Positions 37,630 to 50,549 of a DNA stretch of 64,000 nucleotides are shown here, piece after piece. Each line of letters starts with the position of its first letter. Within the stretch, counting starts at the first letter, position 1. The DNA is from Pegea sp. RAD2-039 (Eukaryota > Chordata > Thaliacea > Salpida > Salpidae): NCBI GenBank assembly GCA_034620365.1, contig JAQGEQ010000213.1:682001-746000 (forward strand). The letters run 5' to 3'. The notes under the pieces were generated by a model that saw only the letters and a list, made by a program, of their open reading frames with translations, made no database searches and was not told where the DNA came from. The translations under genes were made by a program, and so were the position numbers.

Positions 37630-40600
37630 ATGAGAAGGATTAAGGAAGGGTATATGCTTAAATTTTGTGAGTGTATGCTTTTTTCATAATTTGTTGTTGC
37701 TGAATTAAAACAATCTATTTAATTTTTATTATAATTACAAATAATCCAGCCCTTATGAGTTAACAGTTTAGATGAATTTTAGTTATAATTTGTTATATAT
37801 TATGATTATATAGTTGTTACCTTAGTTTTGTTTTTAGCTCCTGGTGTTATTAGGTATTGGAAGCAAAGATATTTTGTATTAACTAGTCGAGGTAGTCTAG
37901 AAATATATGATCATCAAAACGGAAATTTTCTGAAAAAAATTAATATTTTACAACATTCTACTACATTACAGGTTAGTTTGAACTATCTGATTGTTTGTCA
38001 AATCTACATCAGGATGGTAGAGCAATTATCCATTAATTTTAAACCTTAAAAATTGAAACAATAAATTTTTTAAATAGAGATAGCAATTTACATACACATT
38101 TTACATTCTTTTATAAAGATGATTTAAAATAATACTAATATGTAGATATATAGTGACAATTTTCCTTAACTTCTAACATCCATAATATAGGTTTATAATA
38201 CTAGTACATTTTAACCTTACTAATTGTGACTAGTAAATTTGTTGATCTGATATTATATTGGTTGCTATATTGTAACCAAATATTTTCAAGTTAAGTTATT
38301 GTTCATTGGATTAAGAAATTTGAAAATGTTATATTTGATTTTTATTTTGAATTCATATTTTTGAAGCTAGATTTACAGTGACTTTAAACTAACTGCTTAT
38401 TTTCTTACTTCTTGATTAATCATTGTGCAACTTGTTTTCTACCAATGTTTTTGGTATTTTTTGGTCTTCTTTTAATGTTTATTTAAAGATCTTTCCAGAT
38501 TAAAAACAGTCTGTATTTTAACTTATTATAAAGCTGCTTTTACAATCGGTTTAGCACTTGTCTCAGTTCAAAGATTTTCTTTTCGTATATCGTAGTAAAC
38601 TGAGTGTTGTTATATCGTGTTGCAGATACATATATTAAAAAACCATTTTCGATTTGGATCAACTTTTCTGTGGCATTCTACCATATTTACCAACTTATTC
38701 TTTATAGCTATTGTATTTTTGAAAATAAGATAGCTAATTTTGTCATCTAACTTTGTGTGTGTGCAAGTTGTAATTTTTTCAGCCAATAATTTTTACTGTT
38801 GCATATCATCTTTAATTGATAATTTTTCTTTCTCTAATCATTACTTAACTTATTAGTAACTAAATCATATTAGTCAAATTCTATTTCCATTCAACTCTTA
38901 CATAGCTTATTATTTTAGTTAGTTGTATAACTAAACTGCTAATAAAATTATTAATCATATTTCTTTTATCCAGTTTACGATTTGAATTATTACGTTATCT
39001 TGAAAATCCATTATATTTATGTAATTATATTTAGGTAAAATAATTTTATTGAAATATTAGATCTTTTAGACTAAAGCTACATTAGTATATTAGAAAAGAA
39101 GTTATACATGGATTACATAAGCGAAAATTAAATTTTACTTTTATTAGAAAGAGTGCATGTATGAATTTTGTTAATTTTTTTATTTAATTTGTATGTTTTA
39201 CAGATCGGTGCGGGAATCCAAGCTCCTATACCTGCTTTGCCAGCAAATCATACTGTAGACTGCGTGTTTCTATTATCAAATAGCAGTAAAAGATACCTAT
39301 TTTTATCTCATTGTCGAGTGGAATTTGAGTAAATATATTCAGCTGGTTTTTCTTTTATTATTAGCTTGCTTGTTTAATTGAAGTTGTTTTTCGGATGAAA
39401 TAAGTATTTAAACATTTCTTTTCCATCGTTTAAAATAAGATATTTAATGAAAGTACAATTCTACCGTAATCCGCCTTCGCTTACTCAGCAAACGTTTTTT
39501 TTAGAACAAAGTATTTTTGTTTTCTTTTTCAACCCTTTTTCCTGGCTTAATGGTTTTACAAATTTTTCTTTAAATATTTTATTTAATGTCAAAAGCTTTT
39601 TTACATCAACAATAATTGTTTGTTTTAAATCGTAAAGAAGGTCTTTATTTAAACATTTTTTTTAGTTTGAATAACTTTCTTTTCTTTTCTTATTTTATTC
39701 AAATGGTTAATCATAACAGATGTAAGTAATAAAGAATAAGTTTATGTCTGTGGATGATAAAATTTCTTTTATTTCTAGTAAAATATTTTATCTAAAACAC
39801 AGTAATCATTTACCTTCAAATAAAGTTTTTTATTTTACATAGTACTTTACTTTTTAGTTTTATGTTATTGAAAGCTTTCAAATATTCATTTTATTTAAGC
39901 TATAATAAATAATTCATGTTTGACCTTTCATATATTTTAGTTAAAGTTTTTTTCTTTTAAATCGTTTTTTATGCAGCATATATCTGTGCAAATACATATC
40001 ACTTTTATTTCTTAAAAATTGAAGCATATAATTGATCTGTTGTTTGATTTTCAGCTCATGGATGCAAGCAATATCAAGTGTGAGAGGAAGTGAAATGAAT
40101 AGTTGTAATGGACCTTCTTCAATAAGTACACTTGGTTTTGAAAATTTGCAAATAGCAAACCAACCTTCAGCTGGTTGTTCACAACCTTACCCTACTCCTC
40201 AACCTTACACATCACCACCTTCTCACCCATATCCACCACAACAACCAGGCTATCCAACACAACAACCAGGCTATCCACCACAACAACCAGGCTATACACC
40301 ACAACAACCAGGCTATCTACCACAAAAACCAGGCTATCCACCACAACAACCAGGCTATCCACCACAACAACCAGGCTATCCACCACAACAACCAGGCTAT
40401 CCACCACAACAACCAGGCTATCCACCACAACAACCAGGCTATTCACAACAACAACCATCCTACCCACCACAACAACCATCTTATCCACCACAACAACCAG
40501 CTTACAGTTCACATGGTCAGTATCAAATGTATCCTCAACAACCACATAGTAGTAAAAGCTCTTCAAAAGCTTTGGGTGGAGCTTTGGGAGGCTTAGGAAA

Positions 40601-40772
40601 CCTGGCTAAAAAAGGTAAAAAGCACAAGAAATTATTAGGTGGTGGGGCAGCTGTTCTAGCTGGTGGTTATGCTCTAAAGAAACTTGGTAAACGCGGTTCA
40701 TGGGGCTCTATTAGCTTAGGTAGTGGATGTAGTTTCGGGAGCTTTGGTAGTTTTGGGAGCTTTGGAAGTTGA
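37630..40772 (+). CDS. PH-domain protein with PGYPPQQ repeat and Gly-rich tail
   Basis: Four exons (37630-37666, 37838-37971, 39204-39328, 40055-40772) join in phase to give 337 aa. Residues ~1-105 are a pleckstrin-homology domain: the opening KEGYMLKF, then [11 protein letters not shown], the strand [16 protein letters not shown], and the C-terminal helix with the invariant Trp in FDSWMQAIS. PH domains bind phosphoinositides or proteins at membranes. Residues ~130-210 hold about a dozen YPPQQPG units (XYPPX type). The tail has Gly- and Lys-rich segments ([38 protein letters not shown]) that could insert in membranes, then [10 protein letters not shown]. An in-frame TAA at 37615-37617 supports the start. 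I do not know a named orthologue. Intron 2 is 1.2 kb and intron 3 is 0.7 kb. Confidence 0.87.
40230..40505 (+). repeat. 21-bp coding repeat (YPPQQPG)
   Basis: Around a dozen head-to-tail copies of a 21-bp unit, TATCCACCACAACAACCAGG plus C, lie within the last exon of the PH-domain gene. Divergence increases toward the 3' end (QQPSYPP variants). The antisense and +1 frames are open only because of the repeat. Confidence 0.93.
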
Positions 40773-43436
40773 CTTTATGTTTTTTTATAAATTCTTCTTA
40801 TTTGTTTATCTTTGTTGTAGTGTTGAAATTTTATATAATACAATCTTACATAGAACCAGCGATAATTTTCTATTTACACAAAAGATTACACAAACCGTCG
40901 TTGATATTGCAAAGTATTGTTTTGTGTCTGCAAGTTACCACTTCAACAGATTTATTGTTTAAACTTTCCTTTTATTACACTTCAATCTTGACCTTTTATA
41001 TTTTCTTTATTTCTGAATTTACCTACCTGTGTGTTTGTAGCTTAACTTTTACTTGTATAGAAATGTAGTGTTACAAATGTTGATGTCAAAATATAATTCT
41101 CAATGATATGAAATGCTCATGAGGATAATTGAGTCATTATTTTGTTGTTTTTAAACCAACTTATTAGTAATTTATATCAGTCAAATGTTTGAATCTAAAA
41201 TTAAAATAATTAACTTAAGGTTTTTGCTGTGATCTACAAAGTTATTAAGATGAGCATTATAATTATCTTGTTGCTTAAATTGTTTTTTTTTTGCTATATT
41301 TGTATTGATTTAAATAAATAGGAAGAAATACTTCAAAAGATAAACAATTGAGATTAAAAAGTATAAAATTTAGTCATTATAAAAAAATTAGTAAAATTGT
41401 CTCTTTTTTATAAATCTGTTGGATAATTGTTAAAGTTTATCATCTTAAATATGTCCTGATTAATAAATAGAATTTACATGGAAATGTTTAAGTTGGTGAA
41501 ACTCAATTAGCTTTATTTCTTGTAAGAATAAGTTTAACAATTTGCTCAAATAAAAGTTCAACTTTACCAGTTTCAAATCTTAAGCAGGAAATTTTTAAAA
41601 TGATTCCGTCTTCACCGAGAGTAACGCTGAAATAGTGACCAAATTCAAACTAGTATTTTTAAGATGACATCAGTAGAAATCTATAAAAATTTAGATTTTA
41701 AAATTTTTGCAATTTTATTTACTAATTTTCAGTTCATGAAATTAACAGTTTTTTAATTGACAGTTTTTCTTCTCTTGTCCATTCACTAAAAATACTACTG
41801 GAGTGTGAGTATATATTCATTTATTCTAACAACTTTGTACTGGCGGTTCCTTAACTCTGATAGAAAATGAAAAAGACATCATGAGCCTCAAACGAGACTT
41901 TCACTGATTATTTTCTCCTGAGAAGACATTTGACAAAAAATTATACAAAGTTTTGCTATATTTTTTAAATAGTATTTTCTTTTACTGTTGGTACCAAACC
42001 TTTTCCATTTCGGGAAGTATAATGCTTTCATTTAGAACCTTTAAAATATTTATAAACTTTTCAGGAAATTTACATTCTTTTGTTGTATCAAAAACCTTAA
42101 AATGTTTTCCACTCTTATGAATTATTACCTTCTAAATAAGAGACTTTACATTCGTATTAGCTTTAAAACCCCTTTTTTATTGATTAATACATCGAGTCTG
42201 TAGAGCTTCGACCAAGCTAAAGATGAGTCTACAACTTTAAAAGGATCGCCTCTTTTACTTCATATAATTTTTGTATGGACTTTCTGATTGAGAAACTAGC
42301 AAACTAACTAAAAGTTGTTCAAGTTTTCAAAAAGGTTTTAAGATTTGTTTCAGCGATGTTTCATATTTTGTGGAGCGCTCATGCTGCCTTCTGAGAAACT
42401 CTACAACGTGTTGTCAGAAGCAAGTGAGCACTTTTTACCCTTCCTCATTAAACGCTAGATTTAACTATAAGTTTAGGAATAGTTTTTCTTGCCCAAAGAA
42501 TTACGGAAGAAGATTATCGGTCTAAATGTTGGATCAAACTGATTAATCTCTAATAATCTTTCTAATCTCATACCTATTCGAGCTTAAATCACTGTGTTAC
42601 AAAACAAAGTTATTATCGTCGAAAGAGGTATGCATTGCTAAATTGAAATTAAACTTATCTACAATAAGGAAAGCAGAAGCATCTAGTCTTAAACCTAGAA
42701 TAAAATTGTGACGATCTTGGTGCTTTTATTGACGAAAAATATACTTTTTAGCACAGCTTGATAGCTATCTTAAGTTTGTTGATTCTGTGATCTTATGTAT
42801 TTCTACATTCAATTAAAAATTTGAGGTCAAGTTCCTCATACTTCATATTTGTAGAAGTTTTTTCTCCTATCACTTATACAGATCTGTTATGTTAATAAAA
42901 GCTCTCGTAAGATATGTTTACTTTTCTTTTTAATCAAAAATCATTAGACCTTAAAAATGAAATCAACAAAAGTAACTTAAACAGTCATTATTTGCTGAAA
43001 AACCTCTTTAATATTCTGTATAATAAATGTTAAAAGATCTTTTAATTTGTTGTAACTAGAGATAAAAATACTACTAAAAGTATTAAGTAAGCAAATGACA
43101 TATTATTCCAAACAATTAATAGCAAACAGAATTGCTAATAATTGTACATCTAATCAGTGCATCTATAATCTACATCATTTATCTATGAAAAATAATCCTG
43201 AAGTGCTACCATATCTCAACTAACAAAAAGTGCTGGATATGAAGCAAGAAATTTTGTAAAGATCAATCATTCAGCGGAAAAGAAATTTATTATGAAAAAA
43301 GGGCTTCCAAACCAATAAATTATTATCAGAAAAGTCTTACAGATTGTAGTCATTCTACCAAGTTTCAACTGAAAAACTATTGAAAACTATTAAGTTAAAA
43401 CGCAAACAGCTCTTAATGTATTGGAGAGACTATCTA
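40773..43436. other. Convergent intergenic region
   Basis: This separates the 3' ends of the PH-domain gene (+) and hnRNP L (-). I see no gene. Composition between about 41580 and 43400 is slightly less AT-rich than elsewhere, without a coding pattern. Confidence 0.4.
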
Positions 43437-46400
43437 CTAAGTTCTGGAAAAGTGTAGTTTAACAAAAATGTTAAATCTTCTGATATTTCTCTAAGTGTCG
43501 ACATGATACTAGCAAGAGTATGCTGTTCAAAAAGTTTAATTTGGTTTTAAACTCTGACTTTAAAAATCAAGTTGCACGGAGTTTTCTAGATTAGTTGAAT
43601 CTAATTGTAAAAAGACTTCATCAATCAGATGCAAGTTTACATAACAAGCTTGTTTTATAATCTCATAGCTGAAAACTTTGTATTGTGTACTACCGCTTAG
43701 AGAGATCTTTGTTTTACTCGAACCCTTAATTATAGAATCGCTTGAAACACACACTAGCAACATATAGTCAACGATAATTAGTACCAAAATCGTTTACTAA
43801 ACTTTAATCATTACAATACTTTATTACAACAACTTTACTTGAATATCATCAAGCAGCTAACGATTTGACTACCTAGAAATCATGTCACACAGTTTGTTCA
43901 AAATGAGTTAAAAACCTGAAAGCAAACTAGGTGCATTTAGAAAGAAACGACTTTGTAAAAAACTCGAAAATAAATTTTCAAACAACAGCCACCGGCTAAT
44001 ATAAACCCAGCATTGTTGAAAAACTAGATGGCCATCAACGTAAAGATGGAATAACGAAAACTGCAGTTGCATTGTAGTCAGCACAAACAGTTTATTCGCG
44101 AGTAGTTGAGCTTGATGTCGAGAAACAAAGTTTAACGATGTAAGGATATCGTGAAAAAGCTGTAGAAATAAATAGGAATAAAAAAGAAAGACGCAAAAGA
44201 CAAAAGACTTACTTGGATTTTCGATCTTGAAATGATTTGCTACAGTCAAACATTCTAATGCTTGAGCTTTACTTTCAAACTCCATCAAGCCAGAACTGCT
44301 TCGTTCAGCTGAACGAAATATGATGAATAAAGACGACTTAGCAGCAAAATCTTGCAAACTACTTACTTTTACTTTTGAAGGGGACAAATTTGGAAGGTGG
44401 TGTAATCTCTAACTCGGCACAAATCTGTAGGACAAAATTACAAACCGATCTGAATGATATTTAAGCATTTACTGCGACTAGTCTAACTGACCTTTTTAAC
44501 TTGTTCTTCATCGAAGTTAACAGGAGCATTGTAATAATGAAGTACCTTGGAAGGATTTTGAATCCTGTTTTTAGCAGCTTGCTCAGTTGTAATGAATCTA
44601 TAAAAATAGTTTCAATCAAATATCTAGTTTAACTGCAAATAAATAAAAAGTCGATATACTTTTAAAAAAGTAGAAAAATCTTCAAATTGATCAACAAATT
44701 GCGGTGAGCATTAAAAGAAAATTACATCAAATAGTAAACCTGTTATTTCTTGAATTGGTATAATCAGCTTGAGTAGGAGAACCATCAGCAAGTTGACCAA
44801 CACTCCCAGGTGTGTCAGTCAAATACATTTGTTTAGATGGCCTGCGAGATTTCGAAATCAACCCATATACTAAATGTGGTAGGAGCAGACTTACGCAAGA
44901 GCTAACTTTTCATCAAAAAAGCGCATACCAGTAAGACCAGCAATCGCGCGATCAACAGCCATCGCGTCACCCATTTGAACCATCGCAGTACCAGGCTTGC
45001 TTTTCAGAAACTTTACCTGAAATACAAAATGATCGATTGATTTAGAAAGATGAAGAAATTGTTGTAATTAGATGACCTTGATAACATTTCCATATAAACA
45101 AAGAATGTTGAAGACTCTTTCACAATTCATCTTGTTTGCATGAAGGCCATACATCATCAGTACAGGACTTTGACTAAAAGCTGCTACATCTTGCATCGAA
45201 TAGTCTTCTCCAAAGTCAGGAGGAATCTGAACAATTATTAAAGATGAGATCTTCTACATCAGCTGATTCTAACTAACTTGTTGAGGTCGATTCATCAGTG
45301 AGGTATTTGGACGAGGTCTTCCAGACATCAGATTCCCACCTCTTCCAGCCATCATACGAGGAGGTCGGTTTCCCATCGCAATCCCTCTTCCAATTTCTAC
45401 GAGTATTTGTTGTTACCTTGGTACGTTAAAATTAGATAAGATACTACTCACGAGAGGATGGATGATTAAAAGGAGCATTGAGGAAGCGGGGAGGAGCGTC
45501 TCCTAAAAGAGCTGGTTGTGAGTTGGAAGGTTCTGAAATGAAATACGAAGATGAGTTAAAGATTTTGACATTTTTCATCATTAAGTAAATGGTGTGAGCC
45601 AAAAGCATATTTGAAATAAATAGACGGCGATGCAAGTTTTATTTTATTTTATGATTTCAAACACGAAAATAAAAGGCAAACGAAGAACTAGTGGTGGTGA
45701 GATCAAATGAGATTAAATATTTCAAAATGTTAAAAGAAAGAAAATCAGTACACAAGCAAATAGATTATTACAGTAGAAAATTTCACCTAGAAATAGAAAC
45801 GAACAAATGTACACGGTTAATAAAGCTCACATTTATACATTAGGAAATATTCAATCTTACCAGAAAGTTCCATTCAGCCTAACAAGTATATGATGCAGTG
45901 AGCCAAACCTGGTGTATATTCGGAAGATACATCTTTAATTGTGTGTTGCAGTCGCAGAGAACATATAAAAAATAAGGTAGCAAATAAGGTTCAGAATCCA
46001 AGTTTAAAGCAATTAAATGTAGTTGTTTTTTGCCAGTGCCATGTATTGGTGAGTCTTTTTGTTGTAACGTGTTTTCGTGTCACTACTTCAATATTCTGTG
46101 TATCCATTTATTAATCAATAAAGTGTAAGAAGCAACAATATTGCATGAATTGATGTTGTATACTTGATATAATCTTCAACTTATACTTGATTGTTTATTT
46201 TATATTTCCTTTTGTTTATTGTAAATTCTTTGGTAAGACTTCTTCAAGTTAATATGTATTCTTCAGTGTAATTGTTGAGTATATCTTGATATTTTTTTGC
46301 ATTAGATTCTTGATTTACAAGAAAACTGTTCTCAAATGTTTAAAAGTTTCATGTGCAGGTTTTCTATATCAATGACAAATGTCATCTTAGGTAAAAGCTT

Positions 46401-47867
46401 TTTAGGAAAACAACATGATGTGACGGTGTAATGAAGGATAGGGGTGTTTAAGTACAACAACTGCTCTTTAATGATAATTTGGTAAAAAAAAAACAGTTAA
46501 AAATTGTAGATCACATATACACACGATGGCCATTAATAAATGACAAAACTGACTCAAAAGTTATCAACAATCACACATAAAAAATCTAAATGGTAGATAA
46601 ACATCATATAAAAAGACAATTTTTCTTCATCTATCTAAGCCAACTTCTATCAAAACCAACTTTTAGTAACCATTACAAACAAAACGTGTAAATGTTATGT
46701 GGTATGTTATGAATACTGCGTATGTGAAGTAAATGTTATCAAATCACGTCAATAATTTTCACAAATAAATAACAATTTGTAAATATAATTAAAATTTTAA
46801 ACTCAATTACTAACAACATAAAACAAAAGAATACTAGTGGCAAAGAAAACAGATAAGGTTTCTGAATAATTGTAAATATCATAAAATTTAAATTCTAGAA
46901 TAACTACTAAAAAATAATTTATTGAAAAAATAATCTATAAAACATAAAAAAAAAATAAGTTTACCTGCTTCAATAGTATAATCATATGTTTCATCATTGT
47001 TCTTATAAACATTCAAAGAAGCCGGCTGCAAAGAAAACTTTATTTAGTTATGAATGGAGTTTTCTTTAAAAATATTTAGTAAAGCCAACCTTGGCCCAAT
47101 CAATTTTCAAGGTACAACATCCAGAATAAATGTCAGCTCCATTTAGTGAATTTTTAGCTTGTTGAGCAAATTGAACATTAGCAAATGTATCAATAAAATA
47201 AGAAGTTAAAGAAAGGCAACATTCTTGAGAAAAATGTATATTTGAGACTAAAAATATTTTAAATAAACTAAAAAATACTATAATAGGTTATTTCTATAAT
47301 TAATAAGAAAGGATATTCAACCATAGCTTGTACACCGCGTTTTCTAAAAATAACAATACGTTGCACTCCTCCAGTTGGCTGACATATAGAAGAAATCACA
47401 TCCTTAAATTTAATGAAATTTAGGGTCAAGGTCAATGAAAGTACCAACTGCAAACTCACCGTGGTTATTGGATATATGGCATTTATTATAGTAAAAAGCA
47501 AAACTTTATTTGGAACTTCAGGTTGGTCACGACTAAAAATATATTCAATCATTAAACTTATCATTATAAACAGCTATAATCCAACATAAATAACAGCTAT
47601 CTATTTTCTACAATATATATCTAATATAATAAACAATATATACTTGTATGATTTTCCATTGTCATGATCATTGTCTGCCTAAAAATAAAAAAATAAATTA
47701 AGAATGTTTTTTTTTCATTAAGAAAGTGATATATTGATTTATATTTTATTTATAAGATTAATTTAAAGTATTAAAAAAACAAATTTACAAAAAATGATCA
47801 AATAATAAACCTTAATATCTCCTTCATTCAATCTTGGACGTTTAATAGGACCTTCATATGAAGACAT
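43437..47867 (-). CDS. HNRNPL: hnRNP L-type RNA-binding protein, three RRMs visible
   Basis: hnRNP L binds CA-rich RNA and controls alternative splicing. Minus-strand exons are: 47867-47811, 47678-47644, 47532-47460, 47402-47317, 47186-47090, 47025-46965, 45532-45452, 45396-45278, 45226-45077, 45016-44895, 44841-44740, 44597-44492, 44424-44367, 44308-44209 (or to 44213) and 43476-43437, about 428 aa. RRM2 has VLLFTIINAIYPIT and QRIVIFRKRGVQAMVEF; RRM3 has SPVLMMYGLHANKMNCERVF; RRM4 starts at VLHYYNAPVN and has ERSSSGLMEFESK. A Gly/Arg/Met-rich linker lies between RRM2 and RRM3. RRM1, present in vertebrate hnRNP L, is not found: RRM2 begins about 35 residues after the ATG. The reading frame stays open upstream of the ATG as far as an acceptor-like TTTTTTAG, so an unseen upstream exon is possible. 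Intron 4 looks U12-type (AT-AC). Intron 6 is 1.4 kb and contains a candidate poison exon. The last junction is the least certain. Confidence 0.9.
45861..45908 (-). promoter_or_regulatory. Candidate poison exon in hnRNP L intron 6
   Basis: On the minus strand a 48-base segment is bounded by ACACCAG and GTAAGA. Spliced in after exon 6 it keeps phase but brings an in-frame TGA after 11 codons, which would trigger nonsense-mediated decay. About 30 bases upstream on the sense strand is AACACACAA, a CA-type motif of the kind hnRNP L binds. Inference only. Confidence 0.4.
47187..47316 (-). other. U12-type AT-AC intron in hnRNP L
   Basis: The 130-base intron starts ATATCCTTTC and ends GATAC on the minus strand. 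A branch-site match TTCTTTAAC lies about 20 bases before the 3' end. Splicing here joins GTT-GA to A-TTT and gives VEFANVQFAQQAK, which aligns without gaps to VEFDSVQSAQRAK of human hnRNP L. No GT-AG alternative gives this. Confidence 0.85.
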
Positions 47868-50549
47868 AACTGATAGAGTTTTAAGTTTCAAAAGATACTA
47901 AAAAACCTAAAAAAAATTTAAATGTTAAAATAAATTCAACATTCAGCTTAATGATTATTATAAATATTTAAAAACAAACAATATACAATAGTGGGAAGTT
48001 GAAATAAAATTATTCATACAAGTTTTATTTATTTATTCAAAGTATGGCTGTATATAACAAATTATACAGCTCTTATAGCAAAAACAAAACCATATGAACA
48101 GAAAGATAATGAAAAAGTCTTAAGTATCACAGTTTAACACAAATAATTTAGAAAAAATAGGAATAATGCAGAGTTATAAGTATAAAAAAGTTATAAAACA
48201 AAAATACAAAATAAGTGAAAAGTTTAAATGGCATAAAAACAAATTTCAATACATTTTATAAACTAAAATAAGTATATAAACGAACTATCAAATAAAAATT
48301 AAGTAAATAACATAAAATAGTAGAAACATTAATAAAATCATTAACAACAAAATTTTAACATATTAGCTGAGAGAAATAGACAAGTTAAAATCATAAAAAT
48401 TACAAAATAAATAACTAATAATAATTTTCTCATAAAATTCAAATATTTATGCTAAAGAAAAACTCAAGTTGTAACACATTAAAGTATATTAAAAGAGACA
48501 AATTAGAAAATTAACTATTAATAAAATAAATTTAAAAAATAAAATAGCATACTTTAAATAAATAATACCATCTTTTTGTGTTTAAGAAATTAACTTATAA
48601 TTTATAATAATTTATAGCTTGCTCAAAAAAGAAAACTTTATAGAAGAATTATATCAATTATATAAATGTTTTACAGTTTTCAAATATGTATTGAACCTTA
48701 AGAAAAGAAATTATTTCAAAATGAAAAATATTTTAAATAAATATCAAACTTTCCAAACAACTAGTCTGAAGAATTTCTAATAAAAAATGTAATTTGATAA
48801 AAAGTTTGAAACATTGTAAAAATAATTCATCAATCAAAAAAATTTTAATGATCTAAAATTAACAAAGAATTAACAAACTAATTGACAAATTAATTATATT
48901 AACAATCAGCTATGCTATTTATCAGATGCATCTTCAAAGATTTAAAATAAAATCACAAGATTTACTGACAAACAAAATGCACCAACCTAATTTAAATGCA
49001 AAAATTAAATAATAAAGAAAAACAAAGAGAGAAAATATGAGAAAAACCAGCGTGATTACTGAGTAGTGCAACTGGACTCAGCATAAGACTTGCAGTTAGC
49101 ACATCTTATCACGTGATAAATCATAATCCAATGAAAAATGTTTTAAACAATAAATTACAACTAGTTTTATTTACGCACAGTTTTATAGTTGTGACACTTT
49201 AAATATATTGTTGATTAATGAATAAGTATATAATCTACCGAGCTAATATTTTTAGATGTTTATAGCTATGTTTCATCAGATTACTTTATTTGGTTTTAAA
49301 CTAATCTAAGATAGCTTGTTCCGTAAATATAGAACATCAATTTACCATAATTTTATACAAAAATTTACTTTCACTATTCAAACATGCATAAAGTAAGCTT
49401 GATACTTAATGCAAGTATGGGAATGTCTTGTTAAGATAATACTTAAAAAGTGCTCACACGGAGGTAGTCTCTGCCATGATAAAACAAGTTTACTTTATTC
49501 AAAACAGCAATTTCAAAAGAGAAACAATTGCTTTTTCAAAATGTATTATGTGACAAAAAAGTATTAGTTTTAAATTAAAAAATTTAAAAGTATAACTTTT
49601 TAATTGTTATAAATGTTTATGCGTAGTTTTTTTTACTCTACTTTTTAATTTTATTATAGTCAACTTCTACAAAAGTTATCTTTATAAAAACCTTCCGAAA
49701 AACCTTTTTTAGCTGTTGACTTCTCTGGTGATAATATTGTATTCAAATTAATGATTATAGATTTGATTTTTAATGAAGATTTTGTGAGACTTTTATGTGG
49801 ACTTTTTATACAATTGCATCAAAAATACTTTCTTAAAAAACAAAACTATTCTGTTATAAGTAAAAGTTTAACATTTTACTTCAATTCAGCAAGAAAATAT
49901 CGCATTGCTAGTTTCTTCATTTATTTTTTACATTAAATTTTTGATTCACAGTTTATCTTTTTTATATCCTTCTGCAGTGTTCTTATTTTCTCTATATTAT
50001 TTCATTTGTAGAAAAGAAAAACAAATATGAGTATGTATTTTGTAAATTAAAAAAATAAATTCAATAAACAATATTTCAAAGCGATTACCAATAAGTAATA
50101 GTTGCTTCAGCTTTTATTGCCTTACGTTCATTTATTAAGTTTGTTTCAACTTTAGTCTATATATATATTTTTTTGGTATCAAGCTACATTAAGAACAGTT
50201 ATCATTCAGATTAAATCTTAGAATTTGATTTAATCAACTACTTGAAAATAGTTCCTAAAAGAAAATTTATTCTAGAAAATTTTTGTTTATTCAGATATTG
50301 ATTTGTACAAAAAATAATAAATATTTATAAAGATATGATTTAATTTCATAAAAAATTAATTTTGATGAAGATAAGTTTAGTTATTGATTAATTATTTTAA
50401 CTTTTAACAAACTTTATCTGAATATTATGATTAAGTAATGATGACAGCTTTATCATAAAAAAAGAAGTTATTTTATATATTTTTCTTAAGTATTGATACA
50501 AATTTGATTAATTTTTGATTTGATTATTCAGATAACTTTTAATATTATA
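47868..50549. other. AT-rich stretch between divergent hnRNP L and SSUH2
   Basis: No coding exon was found, and in particular no RRM1 for hnRNP L on the minus strand. The region 48000-48900 is extremely A-rich on the plus strand. The hnRNP L promoter is probably here; position unknown. Confidence 0.45.

Noticed and set aside
40175..40566. Thr-rich plus-strand and Val-rich minus-strand frames over the YPPQQPG repeat
   Set aside because: Same cause: a 21-bp repeat keeps every frame open. The PH-domain gene frame is the coding one.
43560..43787. 75-aa minus-strand frame between the last two hnRNP L exons
   Set aside because: No family match, no good splice link to hnRNP L, and probably intronic.
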